A stretch of DNA of 64,000 nt from Mycobacterium sp. AZCC_0083 (GTDB lineage Bacteria > Actinomycetota > Actinomycetes > Mycobacteriales > Mycobacteriaceae): positions 1-64,000 of the forward strand of contig NZ_JACHGP010000019.1 in assembly GCF_014202335.1 (NCBI RefSeq). The letters are read 5' to 3'. Numbering within the stretch: position 1 is the first letter of the stretch; each line of letters begins with the position of its first letter. Below, piece after piece: positions 17,831 to 26,652 of this stretch. Under the pieces are notes generated by a model, which saw only the letters and a program-made list of their open reading frames with translations, ran no database searches and had not been told where the DNA came from. The position numbers were made by a program, and so were the translations under genes.

Positions 17831-17866
17831 ATGCGTCTTGATGCAGTGCAACAAGTTGCATAGGGG
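17826..17866 (+). promoter_or_regulatory. nested inverted repeats upstream of padR (candidate operator)
   Basis: Outer arms CCCCTATGC (17826-17834) and GCATAGGGG (17858-17866) enclose an inner palindrome TGCAACAAGTTGCA (17847-17860). The inner repeat sits where the -35 region of a leaderless padR promoter would lie (-10 at 17880), so autorepression by the PadR protein is a natural reading. Confidence 0.5.
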
Positions 17867-17879
17867 CGACGCGGGATCC

Positions 17880-17885
17880 TAAGCT
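17880..17885 (+). promoter_or_regulatory. TANNNT -10 hexamer for padR
   Basis: TAAGCT is followed by six bases and the GTG at 17892, fitting a leaderless padR-fadH transcript. Confidence 0.45.
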
Positions 17886-17891
17886 GCCGTC

Positions 17892-18449
17892 GTGGCCCTC
17901 CCCCACGCGATCCTGGTGTCGCTGTGCGAGCAGACGGGTTCTGGCTACGAGCTGGCCCGCCGATTCGACCGGTCCATCGGCCACTTCTGGACCGCCACCC
18001 ACCAGCAGATCTACCGGACCCTGCGCACCATGGAGGACGACGGCTGGGTGCACGTCACACCCGTCGTCCAGCAGGGCAGGCCGGACAAGAAGGTGTACAC
18101 CGTCTCCGATGGCGGCCGCGCCGAACTGGCCCGCTGGATCGCCGAACCGCTGTCCGGCCGCGGAAGCGTTGTCGCGGACAACCGCACCCGCGATCTGGCC
18201 GTGAAGGTTCGCGGCGCCGCGTACGGCGACGTCGACGTGGTGCGCGCCCAGGCCGCGGCGCTGCGCGACGAGCGAGCCGCGCTCCTGGACACCTTCCTCG
18301 AATTGATGAAGCACCAATTCCCCGCCCCCGGTGCGCTCACCGGTAGTGCACTGCACCAGTACCTGGTGCTGCGTGGCGGCATCCGCGCCGAGGAAGGCGC
18401 CATCGACTGGCTCGACGAAGTAGCCACTGCCTTGAGGGGGGCCCAATGA
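17892..18449 (+). CDS. PadR-family transcriptional regulator
   Basis: A 185-residue PadR regulator. The winged-helix domain occupies residues 1-85: ILVSLCEQTGSGYELARRFD, then HQQIYRTLRTMEDDGWV and the wing GRPDKKVYTVSDGGRAEL. The C-terminal helices (residues about 95-180) give the dimerising coiled coil of the longer PadR group (Vir-like C-terminal domain). It overlaps fadH by four bases, so regulator and enzyme are co-expressed; it probably represses its own operon and responds to a ligand of the FadH pathway. The H37Rv counterpart is Rv1176c by position. Confidence 0.92.
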   Translation: MALPHAILVSLCEQTGSGYELARRFDRSIGHFWTATHQQIYRTLRTMEDDGWVHVTPVVQQGRPDKKVYTVSDGGRAELARWIAEPLSGRGSVVADNRTRDLAVKVRGAAYGDVDVVRAQAAALRDERAALLDTFLELMKHQFPAPGALTGSALHQYLVLRGGIRAEEGAIDWLDEVATALRGAQ

Positions 18450-20482
18450 CCGATCCGTATCCAAACCTGTTGTCGCCGTTGGATCTCGGTTTCACGACGC
18501 TGCGCAACCGGGTGATCATGGGCTCGATGCACACCGGGCTGGAGGACCGCGCCAGCCACATCGACCGGCTGGCAGCGTATTTCGCCGAACGTGCCCGCGG
18601 CGGCGTCGGGCTCATCATCACCGGCGGGTACGCCCCCAACCGGACGGGTTGGCTACTGCCGTTCGCCGCGCAGATGGTGTCATCGGCCGAGGCGAAGCGC
18701 CACCGCCGCGTCACGTCGGCCGTGCACGACGAGGGCGGCAAGATCCTGCTGCAGGTGCTGCACGCGGGACGCTATGCCTACCACCCGTTCTCGGTCAGCG
18801 CATCGTCGATCAAGGCACCGATCAATCCGTTCCGGCCACGCGCGCTGCGGGACGTCGAGGGAACCATCGACGACTTCGTACGGTGCGCACTGCTCGCTCG
18901 CGAGGCCGGCTACGACGGCGTCGAGATCATGGGCAGCGAGGGCTACCTGCTCAACCAGTTCCTGGCACCGCGCACGAACAAGCGGAAGGACGGATGGGGC
19001 GGCACACCCGAGAAGCGGCGACGCTTTCCTGTTGAGATCGTGCGCCGCACCCGTGAAGCGGTCGGCGAGGACTTCATCATCTGCTACCGCATGTCGGTGG
19101 CGGATTACGTCGAGGGCGGCCAGAGCTGGGACGAGATCATTGCGCTGGCAACCGAAGTCGAGGCGGCCGGAGCCACCATCATCAACTCCGGCATCGGCTG
19201 GCACGAGGCACGCGTGCCCACCATCGTCACGTCGGTACCCAACAGCGCGTTCGTCGACATCAGCAACGCGGTGGCCGAGTACGTCGGGATCCCAGTGGTG
19301 GCGTCGAACCGGATCAACATGCCGCAATCCGCCGAGCAGATCCTCGCCGAGGGCCACGTTCAGTTGATCTCGATGGCGCGGCCACTGCTGTCCGACCCGA
19401 ACTGGGTGAACAAGGCCAGCGCCGATGCCGCCGACGAGATCAACACCTGCATCGCGTGCAACCAGGCCTGCCTCGATCACGCATTCGTGCACAAGACGGT
19501 GTCCTGTCTGCTCAACCCGCGGGCCGGCCACGAGACCACGCTGCTGCTCGGCCCGACGCGGCGGGTGAAGCAGGTCGCGGTGGTCGGCGCGGGGCCAGCG
19601 GGATTGTCCGCCGCGGTGACGGCGGCCGAGTGTGGCCACAGCGTCACGCTGTTCGAGGCGGGAAACGCGATCGGCGGTCAATTCGACTTGGCGCGAAGGA
19701 TTCCCGGCAAGGAGGAGTTCAACGAGACCATCCGCTACTACATGCGGATGCTCGACAAGCACGACGTCGAGGTGCGGCTGAGCACTCGCGCCACGGTCGA
19801 CGAGCTTTCCGGTTTCGACGAGGTGGTGCTCGCGACGGGCGTCACCCCGCGACTACCCGACATCCCGGGGATCGACCATCCGATGGTGCTGTCCTACACG
19901 GAGGCCATCCTCGGCAAGCCGATCGGCAAGACGGTGGCCGTGGTCGGCGCGGGAGGCATCGGGTTCGACGTCAGCGAGTTCCTGGTCACGACGTCGGCGG
20001 AGCCGACAGACGGAATAAGGTCGCCACAACACCTCAAGGAGTGGAAGGCGGAGTGGGGGGTGGCCGACCCGCAGGAGGCACGCGGCGGGCTCACCACGCC
20101 CATTCCGTTGCCGCCTGCTCGCGAGGTCTACCTGCTGCAGCGGACCAGGGGGCCACAAGGCCGCGGGCTCGGCAAGACGTCGGGCTGGGTACACCGCGCA
20201 TCGCTGAAGGCCAGGGGGGTGCAACAACTCTCGGGGGTCAACTACGAGCGCATCGACGACGATGGCCTGCACATCAGCTTCGGCTCCGACCATTCGGACG
20301 GTCGCGTTCTCGCCGTCGACAACGTGATCATCTGCGCGGGTCAGGAGTCGGTGCGCGATCTCGAAGACGGGCTCCGGCGCAACGGCATCGAGCCGCACGT
20401 CATCGGCGGCGCCGACGTCGCCGCGGAGATCGACGCCAAGCGCGCCATCCGGCAGGGCACGGAGCTGGCGGCTAGCTTCTAA
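18446..20482 (+). CDS. fadH: NADPH-dependent 2,4-dienoyl-CoA reductase-like flavoprotein (FadH)
   Basis: A 678-residue old-yellow-enzyme-family protein with the full FadH architecture. Residues 1-360 are an FMN TIM barrel (RNRVIMGSMHTGLEDR, LQVLHAGRYAY, GSEGYLLNQFLAPRTNKR). A cysteine cluster CIACNQACL...C (C-x2-C-x3-C-x11-C) binds [4Fe-4S]. Residues about 375-678 form FAD and NADPH Rossmann domains (VAVVGAGPAGLSAAV, VAVVGAGGIGFDVSEF). It reduces 2,4-dienoyl-CoA intermediates in beta-oxidation of unsaturated fatty acids, electrons passing NADPH-FAD-4Fe4S-FMN. Position after padR matches Rv1175c. Translational coupling (ATGA) fixes the start at 18446. Confidence 0.94.
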   Translation: MTDPYPNLLSPLDLGFTTLRNRVIMGSMHTGLEDRASHIDRLAAYFAERARGGVGLIITGGYAPNRTGWLLPFAAQMVSSAEAKRHRRVTSAVHDEGGKILLQVLHAGRYAYHPFSVSASSIKAPINPFRPRALRDVEGTIDDFVRCALLAREAGYDGVEIMGSEGYLLNQFLAPRTNKRKDGWGGTPEKRRRFPVEIVRRTREAVGEDFIICYRMSVADYVEGGQSWDEIIALATEVEAAGATIINSGIGWHEARVPTIVTSVPNSAFVDISNAVAEYVGIPVVASNRINMPQSAEQILAEGHVQLISMARPLLSDPNWVNKASADAADEINTCIACNQACLDHAFVHKTVSCLLNPRAGHETTLLLGPTRRVKQVAVVGAGPAGLSAAVTAAECGHSVTLFEAGNAIGGQFDLARRIPGKEEFNETIRYYMRMLDKHDVEVRLSTRATVDELSGFDEVVLATGVTPRLPDIPGIDHPMVLSYTEAILGKPIGKTVAVVGAGGIGFDVSEFLVTTSAEPTDGIRSPQHLKEWKAEWGVADPQEARGGLTTPIPLPPAREVYLLQRTRGPQGRGLGKTSGWVHRASLKARGVQQLSGVNYERIDDDGLHISFGSDHSDGRVLAVDNVIICAGQESVRDLEDGLRRNGIEPHVIGGADVAAEIDAKRAIRQGTELAASF

Positions 20483-20500
20483 CTCGGCGCTTGGCTGCGC

Positions 20501-20517
20501 GGGTGGGTAACCCACCC
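20501..20517. terminator. 7-bp GC-rich hairpin after fadH
   Basis: GGGTGGG and CCCACCC separated by TAA, 18 bases after the fadH stop; a compact I-shaped terminator candidate without U-tract. Confidence 0.5.
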
Positions 20518-20518
20518 T

Positions 20519-20608
20519 CTGCGCGAGCGTGCTCCCCGCAAGGCGGGGTACCCCAGTTTGCGGGTCGACACGCCGGAAAACTGCGGCGGTCTACGCACGC
20601 TCGCGCAG
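20519..20608. repeat. 14-bp inverted repeat with nested hairpin in convergent gap
   Basis: CTGCGCGAGCGTGC (20519-20532) is the exact reverse complement of 20595-20608. The 62-base loop holds another hairpin, CCCCGC/GCGGGG (20534-20548). Together with 20501-20517 it fills most of the gap between fadH and yceI, and would act as a bidirectional terminator or a small palindromic intergenic repeat. Confidence 0.6.
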
Positions 20609-20621
20609 GAGCGAGGGTGCG

Positions 20622-21170
20622 TCAGGCCTGCTTGAGCGCCTCGATCGCCAGCGAGATGGTCACCTTGTCGCCAACCACGGCGCCACCGGTCTCGAGCGGC
20701 ATGTCGATGTCGATGCCGAAGTCCTTGCGGTTCAGCACGACCGACGCGTCGAAGCCTGCGACCGCGCCATGGCCCATGCCCGGGTTGACACCGTTGAACT
20801 CCAGCGTCAGCTCAATCGGCTTCGTGACACCCTTCAGGGTGAACTGACCGTCGAGCACGTAGTTGTCGCCTGCGGAGCGCACGCCGGTCGAGACGAAGCT
20901 CGCGGTGGGGAACTTCTCGGCGTCGAGGAAGTCGGCGGCCTTCACGTGCGCGTCACGCTGCTCGTTGCCGGTGTGGAGCGAATCGATTGAAATCTCCGCA
21001 CTCACCGAAGGGGTGCCGTCCTCTGCGACGACGACAGCGCCGCTGAACGCCTCGAAGTTGCCGCGAACCTTGCTCACCACGAGGTGGCGCACCGAGAAGC
21101 TGATCGACGAGTGGACAGGGTCGATGGCCCAGGTTCCGGTGCTGAGGTCGGTGGCTACTGCTGCGGTCAT
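20622..21170 (-). CDS. YceI-family lipocalin-like protein
   Basis: A 182-residue YceI domain protein covering nearly its whole length: TGTWAIDPVHSSISFSVRH at residues about 11-29, VSAEISIDSLHTGNEQRDAHVKSxDF-type region with FLDAEKFPTASFVST, and the terminal FTLKGVTKPIELTL strand. YceI proteins form an extended beta-barrel that binds polyisoprenoid or other amphiphilic chains. No signal peptide is seen, so this copy is cytoplasmic. AAGGAG six bases before ATG 21170 defines the start. It converges on fadH and is not obviously linked with the peptidase gene upstream on its strand. Confidence 0.9.
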   Translation of the reverse strand: MTAAVATDLSTGTWAIDPVHSSISFSVRHLVVSKVRGNFEAFSGAVVVAEDGTPSVSAEISIDSLHTGNEQRDAHVKAADFLDAEKFPTASFVSTGVRSAGDNYVLDGQFTLKGVTKPIELTLEFNGVNPGMGHGAVAGFDASVVLNRKDFGIDIDMPLETGGAVVGDKVTISLAIEALKQA

Positions 21171-21253
21171 ATCTGGTCTCCTTGACTGCGGACGCCGGTC
21201 CTTCCGGCGCCTCACCAAGTCGAAACGGACCGCAGTCCGATTTTGTTCCGATT

Positions 21254-22417
21254 CTAGCGACGAGTTTCTGCGAAGACTGCCGTCAGCCGGTCGATGGGCA
21301 GCCGAGGCGAGCGGTGGCCGTCCCTGCCGACCATATCGTCGTTGACCACCATCGCGTTGAGCACCGCTTCCTCGACCGCCTGCACGACGCCGGTATAGAA
21401 AGCGTCCATCCGCCCCCACGGGATGAATTTCAAAGTGCCGAACTCGTCGTCGCCGGGCGCGCCGAGCGGGAACCCGCCGTCTAGGCCTGCGGCGTCGGCG
21501 GTGGAGAACGCCAGGAAGATGTCACCGGAGAAGTGGCTGCCCGCGGTGCCGGTCCGCGCCAGTCCGAGCGGCACCCGCCGGGCCAGCGCCTTGCACTGTC
21601 CCGGCAGAAGCGGCGCGTCGGTCGCGATGACAGCGATCACCGAACCCGCGCCGGGCGGCGGGCGCAGATCCTCGGCGAACCAATCGCCGTCGAGTGGGTT
21701 GTCGTCGGCGAGCAGCGCACCGACATGTCGACCCGCGATGGTCAGTTCGCTTCGCGAGCCGAAGTTCGCCTGCACGAACGCCGCCACCGTGAACACGTGG
21801 CTGCCGTATCCGACGATCCGCGAGGCGGTGCCGTTGCCGCCCTTGTACTCGTAGCAGTTCATCCCGGTGCCGCCTCCCACCGATCCCTCCGCCACCGGAC
21901 CCGGCGCGGCGGCGTCGAGCGCGGCCTCCGCGTGTTCGGGCCGCACGTGCGCGCCGTTGATGTCGTTGAGGTAGCCATCCCAAGTCTCGGCGCACACCGG
22001 CAACAACCATTGCCGCGCCTGCATCGGATGGACCCGGTTCACCCAGCTCACGACGCCGGTGTGGCACGCGCCAACGGCGTGCGTATTCGACAGCAGGATG
22101 GGCAGATTGAAGGCGCCCGCCTCTTCGATCCACGTGGTGCCGGTCATCTCGCCGTTGCCGTTGAGCGAGTACCAGCCCGCCGCGCACGCACGTCCCACCC
22201 CGTCACGTCCGCGGGGCAGGATCGCGGTGACGCCGGTGCGTACCGGCCCTCGCCCGACCTGAAGCGGGCCGACACCGTCGATGAGCGTCACGGTTCCGAC
22301 TTCGATGCCCGCGACGTCGGTGATCGCGTTGAGCGGCCCCGGCTCGCCGGGAAGGGGGATCCCGAGCCCCCTGGCTCGTGGGCGTCCGTCAGTGGTGTGC
22401 GTCTGGGATGAGGTCAC
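21254..22417 (-). CDS. P1-family (S58, DmpA-like) aminopeptidase
   Basis: A protein of about 387 residues of the DmpA/P1 family, N-terminal-nucleophile hydrolases that self-cleave into two chains and remove N-terminal residues from short or beta-amino peptides. Characteristic segments are NAITDVAGIEVG at the start, GRACAAGWYSLNGNGEMTGT, LSNTHAVGACHTG, the glycine-rich block GSVGGGTGMNCYEYKGGNGT preceding the processing region, and VIATDAPLLPGQCKALARR. GTG 22417 is used, with GTG 22432 as alternative; either overlaps the 3' end of the MmpL gene (stop 22389-22391), indicating coupling. The role in an operon with a glycolipid-type transporter is unclear. Confidence 0.85.
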   Translation of the reverse strand: MTSSQTHTTDGRPRARGLGIPLPGEPGPLNAITDVAGIEVGTVTLIDGVGPLQVGRGPVRTGVTAILPRGRDGVGRACAAGWYSLNGNGEMTGTTWIEEAGAFNLPILLSNTHAVGACHTGVVSWVNRVHPMQARQWLLPVCAETWDGYLNDINGAHVRPEHAEAALDAAAPGPVAEGSVGGGTGMNCYEYKGGNGTASRIVGYGSHVFTVAAFVQANFGSRSELTIAGRHVGALLADDNPLDGDWFAEDLRPPPGAGSVIAVIATDAPLLPGQCKALARRVPLGLARTGTAGSHFSGDIFLAFSTADAAGLDGGFPLGAPGDDEFGTLKFIPWGRMDAFYTGVVQAVEEAVLNAMVVNDDMVGRDGHRSPRLPIDRLTAVFAETRR

Positions 22418-24512
22418 TCCTCTGACTAGCACGCCTGCGCGGAAATGTCCGACCGGCGGCACCGCGTCGAGTTCCGAGTCTGCCAAGCTTGAGCATCACC
22501 ACCGGCATCAGGATCATTCGAACGGCAACGACGTCGATGAGTATCCCGACGGCCACTCCGACGCACGTCATCTTGACGATGACATCGGGGTCTAGGGCGA
22601 AGGCGAGAAACACCGCAACCACGACCGTGGCCGCGCTGATCACCACCGGTGATGCCGACAGGACGCCCATCTGTCGCCGCTCGACGCCGTGGCAGTCGTC
22701 GTCGATGCGCGAAAGCATGAAGACCTCGTAGTCGGTGCACATCCCGAACACGATGACGAAGATGAGGACCGCTGCCCAACTGGAAAGCGGCACGGCTCCG
22801 GGCAACCCGAGAACCTCTGCGCTCCAACCCCATTGGAAGAGGACAACTAGTACGCCGTACGTCGCCGCGATACCCAAGAACTTCATGAGCCCGGCCGCGA
22901 TCGCGAGAAGTGGCGCACGGAAGGCGACGGCGAGACAGGCTGCCGCAATCCCAATGACTATGAGTATCAACACCCAGACCTGACGAACGAATCGATCGGA
23001 GACATCCGCGAAGTAGGGCGCGAGGCCGGTGACGTACATGCCGTCGGGCAGCTCAGCGCGGATTCGGCGCAGCGTGTCGGCTGTCGCCTCGGAGGCCGGC
23101 GCGGTAGTCGACTCGATGACGTAGACGACGGCCGTTCGGTCGGCGCTGTAGACGGGCGCGAGGATCGTTGCTACACCGGCGGTTTCGCGCAGATTCTCGA
23201 CCGTCGTGGTCACGGATCGGAAGCTCGTCGACCTGGCGTCGACGATGAGCTTGAACGGTCCGTTCGCCCCGGGACCGAAGTTGGCGGCGATCAAGTCGTG
23301 CGCGCGGCGGACCGTGTCTGAGGTGGAGCGGCTGCCAGCGTCTCGTGGCCACGTCCGCATGTCGACAAAGGGGGCCGCGAGCAGAAGGAGCGCGAGGAAC
23401 GCCGCGACACTCCAGCACAGGGGCCGTTTGACCAACTTCTCGGCCCAGCACCGCGTCCACCTCCGATGAAACGCTTCCGACTTCGTCGAGTCCGCTTGCG
23501 GCAGCCGGTGTCCTACCAATCCACACACGGCAGGTGCGACGGTGACGGTGGTCAGTACGACCTCGGCGACGACGAGGGCCGTTGCATATCCGAAGTTGGA
23601 GAACTGTGAAATCCCGACGATTCGCAGCCCCAGGAGCGACACGATCACTGTCCCCCCGGCGATGACTATCAACCGTCCGGCTGACCCGTTCGCCTCTGCG
23701 GCGGCAGTGCGCACGTCGCGGCCGAGCCGACGATATCCGCGGAAGCGCGAGAGATACAGCAAGACGTAGTCGACGCCAACGGCGAACCCGAGAATCGTCG
23801 CGATCATGGGTGCCGCGGTGCTGGTAGCGACGCCGAGACCAGTGATGACGAACATCAGTGCAAGACCCGTGCCGACGCCCAATATCTGCACGGCGGATGC
23901 GATTCCGGCAGCGACCACCGAGCCACAGACGACCACGAAGAGGCAGACGGCTGCGATGAGGGCAACGCGTTCCAGAGTGCCGCCATCGGCGGTGTAGTTC
24001 TCCGGTACTTCGCCCCCGAGTTCGATCTGCACTCCCGAACGCTGAACCGGCGCGATTGCCTGCCGCAATGCGTCTACCCCCGACGATCCGGGAATGTCAT
24101 TGATCGGAACGTCGTACAGCACGTTCACCAATGCCACATCGCCGGCCTTCGACACACGCTCCGTCGACACCGCTGACACTCCGGGCATCCCCCGTAGTCG
24201 ATCCCGTAGGACGGCTAGCTCGGCCGGCGCCAGCCGACCAGAAGGATTTCGGACGACCACGCGCGCTTCGGTACCGCCCGCAGCGGGCCAGCGACTCGTC
24301 AAAACCGAGTATTCAGTGGGAGTCCGGGGTGCGTTGTAATCGTCTTGCGGCCGGCCGCCCACTCCCGCCGCGAGTCCAACGATGGCGGCAACGACGATGG
24401 CCCACGTGGCGAGTACACGCCACGGATGATTCGCACACAGCCAACCAAGCCGCGTCAGTGCCAGCGTCGCCGGGCTGCGCTCAACGGACAACCCGAAGGG
24501 CCCCTTCGGCAT
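22389..24512 (-). CDS. MmpL/RND-family membrane transporter
   Basis: A 707-residue MMPL-family protein, short compared with MmpL3/L7 but usual for the MMPL drug/lipid exporters with 11-12 transmembrane helices. After a first helix (LATWAIVVAAIVGLAAG) comes a periplasmic porter domain, then a helix bundle with ILGFAVGVDYVLLYLSRFRG; a second porter domain is followed by VFGMCTDYEVFMLSRI. The two Asp-Tyr pairs match the proton-relay residues of MmpL proteins. The C-terminus is basic. ATG 24512 starts the conserved protein, 18 bases after the glycosyltransferase stop. Neighbouring sugar-nucleotide and glycosyltransferase genes suggest export of a glycosylated lipid. Confidence 0.9.
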   Translation of the reverse strand: MPKGPFGLSVERSPATLALTRLGWLCANHPWRVLATWAIVVAAIVGLAAGVGGRPQDDYNAPRTPTEYSVLTSRWPAAGGTEARVVVRNPSGRLAPAELAVLRDRLRGMPGVSAVSTERVSKAGDVALVNVLYDVPINDIPGSSGVDALRQAIAPVQRSGVQIELGGEVPENYTADGGTLERVALIAAVCLFVVVCGSVVAAGIASAVQILGVGTGLALMFVITGLGVATSTAAPMIATILGFAVGVDYVLLYLSRFRGYRRLGRDVRTAAAEANGSAGRLIVIAGGTVIVSLLGLRIVGISQFSNFGYATALVVAEVVLTTVTVAPAVCGLVGHRLPQADSTKSEAFHRRWTRCWAEKLVKRPLCWSVAAFLALLLLAAPFVDMRTWPRDAGSRSTSDTVRRAHDLIAANFGPGANGPFKLIVDARSTSFRSVTTTVENLRETAGVATILAPVYSADRTAVVYVIESTTAPASEATADTLRRIRAELPDGMYVTGLAPYFADVSDRFVRQVWVLILIVIGIAAACLAVAFRAPLLAIAAGLMKFLGIAATYGVLVVLFQWGWSAEVLGLPGAVPLSSWAAVLIFVIVFGMCTDYEVFMLSRIDDDCHGVERRQMGVLSASPVVISAATVVVAVFLAFALDPDVIVKMTCVGVAVGILIDVVAVRMILMPVVMLKLGRLGTRRGAAGRTFPRRRASQRSDLIPDAHH

Positions 24513-24529
24513 TGGATTGATCCGCGGGC

Positions 24530-25669
24530 TCAAATCACCTGCGCTGTCGCACCGAGGAGGTCCTCGATGCTTTGCCGCGGACGCCCCTGCTCCCAGTGCA
24601 GGCGGTTGACCTCGTACAACTCCCGCCCCGCGGCGGCCGCTGCCGAGCGGTCCACGAGGAAGCGCCGGCACAGGTCGACGAAGTCGTCGTCGTCGTCGTG
24701 AGCCGCGAGGTTCAACAGCGGTCCGTGCGATCCGAGGGCAGGCGTGGTCGCGACCACGGGCAGGCCACGGCTCGCGGCGTCGAGCAATTTGGCTCGCACG
24801 CCTCCTCCGGTGTTGATGGGCGCGATCAGTGCGCGACAGGTGGATAGGAACTCGCCGAGGTCGGGCACGAACCCCACGTCGTGCACGCCCGGTGGGTACT
24901 GCGGGTCGCGGGCGCCCGGCTTCTTGGCGCCCGCGATCCAAAGTTCGGCTTCGGGGATGCCCGCCGAGATCCTCGGCCACAGCTCCAGCGATCTCAGGAA
25001 GGCCTCCTGGTTCGGTGGCCAGTCCCGGACGCCAAAGAACACCAATCGCGGTGCGGTCGAAGCGATGTCGAGTTGCTGCTGCGGCGGGAAGGTCAGATCG
25101 ATCCAGCGCGCCGCAGGCACGCCGTGGTCGCGGTAGAACTCCGCCTCCTCGGCGTCGTAGGTTCCCACTGCGTCGGTTGCACGGGCGACGCGCAACTCGT
25201 CGCGCAGGATCCGGGGGCCCTCCCGCCGGCCCAGCCAGCCGCGAGTCGCCTTCCACACCTGGGATTCCGTGTTGATCGTGTTGATGATCAAACGCGCGTC
25301 GCCGCGTCGCGTGCTGCGCAAGAACGTCTCCGCCATGTAGCTGTGTTCAGCCACGAACACGTCGGCGTCGGACGCCTCGATGGCCGGCAGCAGAGCGTCG
25401 ACGTCGAAGCGCTGGTGCACCAGGCTCCGTCGCGACCGCGCCGCCTTGAGCATCAGCCGAGCTGGAGCCACCGGGGGCTTCGGCACCTTCACCAGGTCGA
25501 TGCCGGGCCCCAGGTCGTAGCGGTGCGTGCCACCCTCGGCCGCGAGGCAAATCGCCGAGACGTCGAACGCGTCGGCGGCCAGCCGCATGACCACTCGCGA
25601 CGTGGCCAGGTCGCCGCCCTGTTCGCACGCGGGATCCTTGGCAAGCAGGAACGTCACCCGGGTCAGCAT
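24530..25669 (-). CDS. glycosyltransferase, GT-B fold (GT4-like)
   Basis: A 379-residue GT-B glycosyltransferase. The N-terminal Rossmann-like half has LTRVTFLLAKDPACEQGGDLATSR and the acceptor loop FVAEHSYMAETFL; the C-terminal half has VFFGVRDWPPNQEAFLRSLE, LWIAGAKKPG, HDVGFVPDLGEFLSTCR and the donor-binding IAPINTGGGVRAKLLDAASRGLPVVAT, the GT4/GT1-type EX7E-like region with a GGG loop. It probably transfers a sugar from a nucleotide donor to a lipid or carbohydrate. ATG 25669 overlaps the gmd stop by several bases. The adjacent gmd suggests a GDP-6-deoxyhexose donor, but a downstream epimerase/reductase is not present here. Confidence 0.85.
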   Translation of the reverse strand: MLTRVTFLLAKDPACEQGGDLATSRVVMRLAADAFDVSAICLAAEGGTHRYDLGPGIDLVKVPKPPVAPARLMLKAARSRRSLVHQRFDVDALLPAIEASDADVFVAEHSYMAETFLRSTRRGDARLIINTINTESQVWKATRGWLGRREGPRILRDELRVARATDAVGTYDAEEAEFYRDHGVPAARWIDLTFPPQQQLDIASTAPRLVFFGVRDWPPNQEAFLRSLELWPRISAGIPEAELWIAGAKKPGARDPQYPPGVHDVGFVPDLGEFLSTCRALIAPINTGGGVRAKLLDAASRGLPVVATTPALGSHGPLLNLAAHDDDDDFVDLCRRFLVDRSAAAAAGRELYEVNRLHWEQGRPRQSIEDLLGATAQVI

Positions 25670-26652
25670 GCCGCCGCCCGGTGCTCGCGGTCGAGGTCGC
25701 TGCGCACCATCATCTCGACGAGTTCGGGGAACTCCACCTTCGGTTTCCAGCCGAGCACCGCGCGCGCCTTGCTCGGATCGCCGACCAGCTGGTCTACCTC
25801 GGCGGGGCGGATGAACCGCTCGTCGACGCGGACATACGGCGTCCAGTCGTCGATCCCGACGACGCCAAAGGCGAGGTCCAAGAACTCCGTGACGGGGTGC
25901 GTCTCGCCGGTGGCGATGACGTAATCGCCGGGCTCGTCCTCCTGGAGCATGAGGTACATCGCCTCGACGTAGTCCCCAGCGAAACCCCAGTCCCGCTCGG
26001 CGTGCAGGTTGCCGAGCAGCAGGTGGTCCTGCAACCCCAGGGAGATCCTGGCCACCGCCTGTGAGATCTTCCGCGTCACGAATTCCGTTCCCCGGCGCGG
26101 GGACTCGTGGTTGAACAGGATGCCGCAGTTCGCATGCAGCCCGTAGGACTCGCGGTAGTTCACGGTCATGTGGTGGCCGTAGGCCTTGGCAACTCCGTAC
26201 GGCGACCGCGGCCACAACAAGGTGGTTTCGCGTTGGGGGACCTCCTGCACGCGACCGAACATCTCCGCGCTGGACGCCTGGTACATGCGGATGGGCGTGC
26301 CGGTCCGTTCCTGACACAGCCGCACGGCTTCCAACACGTTGAGAACGCCTCCGGCCGTTACCTCCGTGGTCACCCGCGGGTTTCGCCAGGAGTACTCGAC
26401 GAAGGTGACCGCGCCCAGGTTGTACACCTCGTCGGGTTGGGCGACCCTCATCGCCTGGTTCAGACTGGGCAGGTCGATCAAGTCACCGCTGATCCGCCTG
26501 ACGTCCGGAAGCTCGCGGCGCAGCGTGTCCTCGCGCCTGTTGCCGTGGCCGCGGACGAGCCCGAAGACGTCGTAACCCTTCTCGATCAGCAACTCGGCGA
26601 GGTACATGCCATCCTGCCCGGTGATACCCGTAATCAGCGCCGACCGGCTCAC
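25663..26652 (-). CDS. gmd: GDP-mannose 4,6-dehydratase
   Basis: A 329-residue extended SDR. GITGQDGMYLAELLIEKGY is the Gmd-specific NADP-binding motif; EVYNLGA, SSAEMFGRVQEVPQRE and the catalytic YGVAKAYGH follow, and GILFNHESPRRGTEFVTRKI is diagnostic of Gmd. It dehydrates GDP-D-mannose to GDP-4-keto-6-deoxy-D-mannose, precursor of GDP-fucose, GDP-rhamnose or GDP-perosamine. GTG 26652 begins the protein. It is the first gene of a gmd-glycosyltransferase-mmpL-peptidase run with overlaps or very short gaps. A dedicated partner enzyme (for example fcl or rmd) is not in the window. Confidence 0.95.
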   Translation of the reverse strand: MSRSALITGITGQDGMYLAELLIEKGYDVFGLVRGHGNRREDTLRRELPDVRRISGDLIDLPSLNQAMRVAQPDEVYNLGAVTFVEYSWRNPRVTTEVTAGGVLNVLEAVRLCQERTGTPIRMYQASSAEMFGRVQEVPQRETTLLWPRSPYGVAKAYGHHMTVNYRESYGLHANCGILFNHESPRRGTEFVTRKISQAVARISLGLQDHLLLGNLHAERDWGFAGDYVEAMYLMLQEDEPGDYVIATGETHPVTEFLDLAFGVVGIDDWTPYVRVDERFIRPAEVDQLVGDPSKARAVLGWKPKVEFPELVEMMVRSDLDREHRAAAC

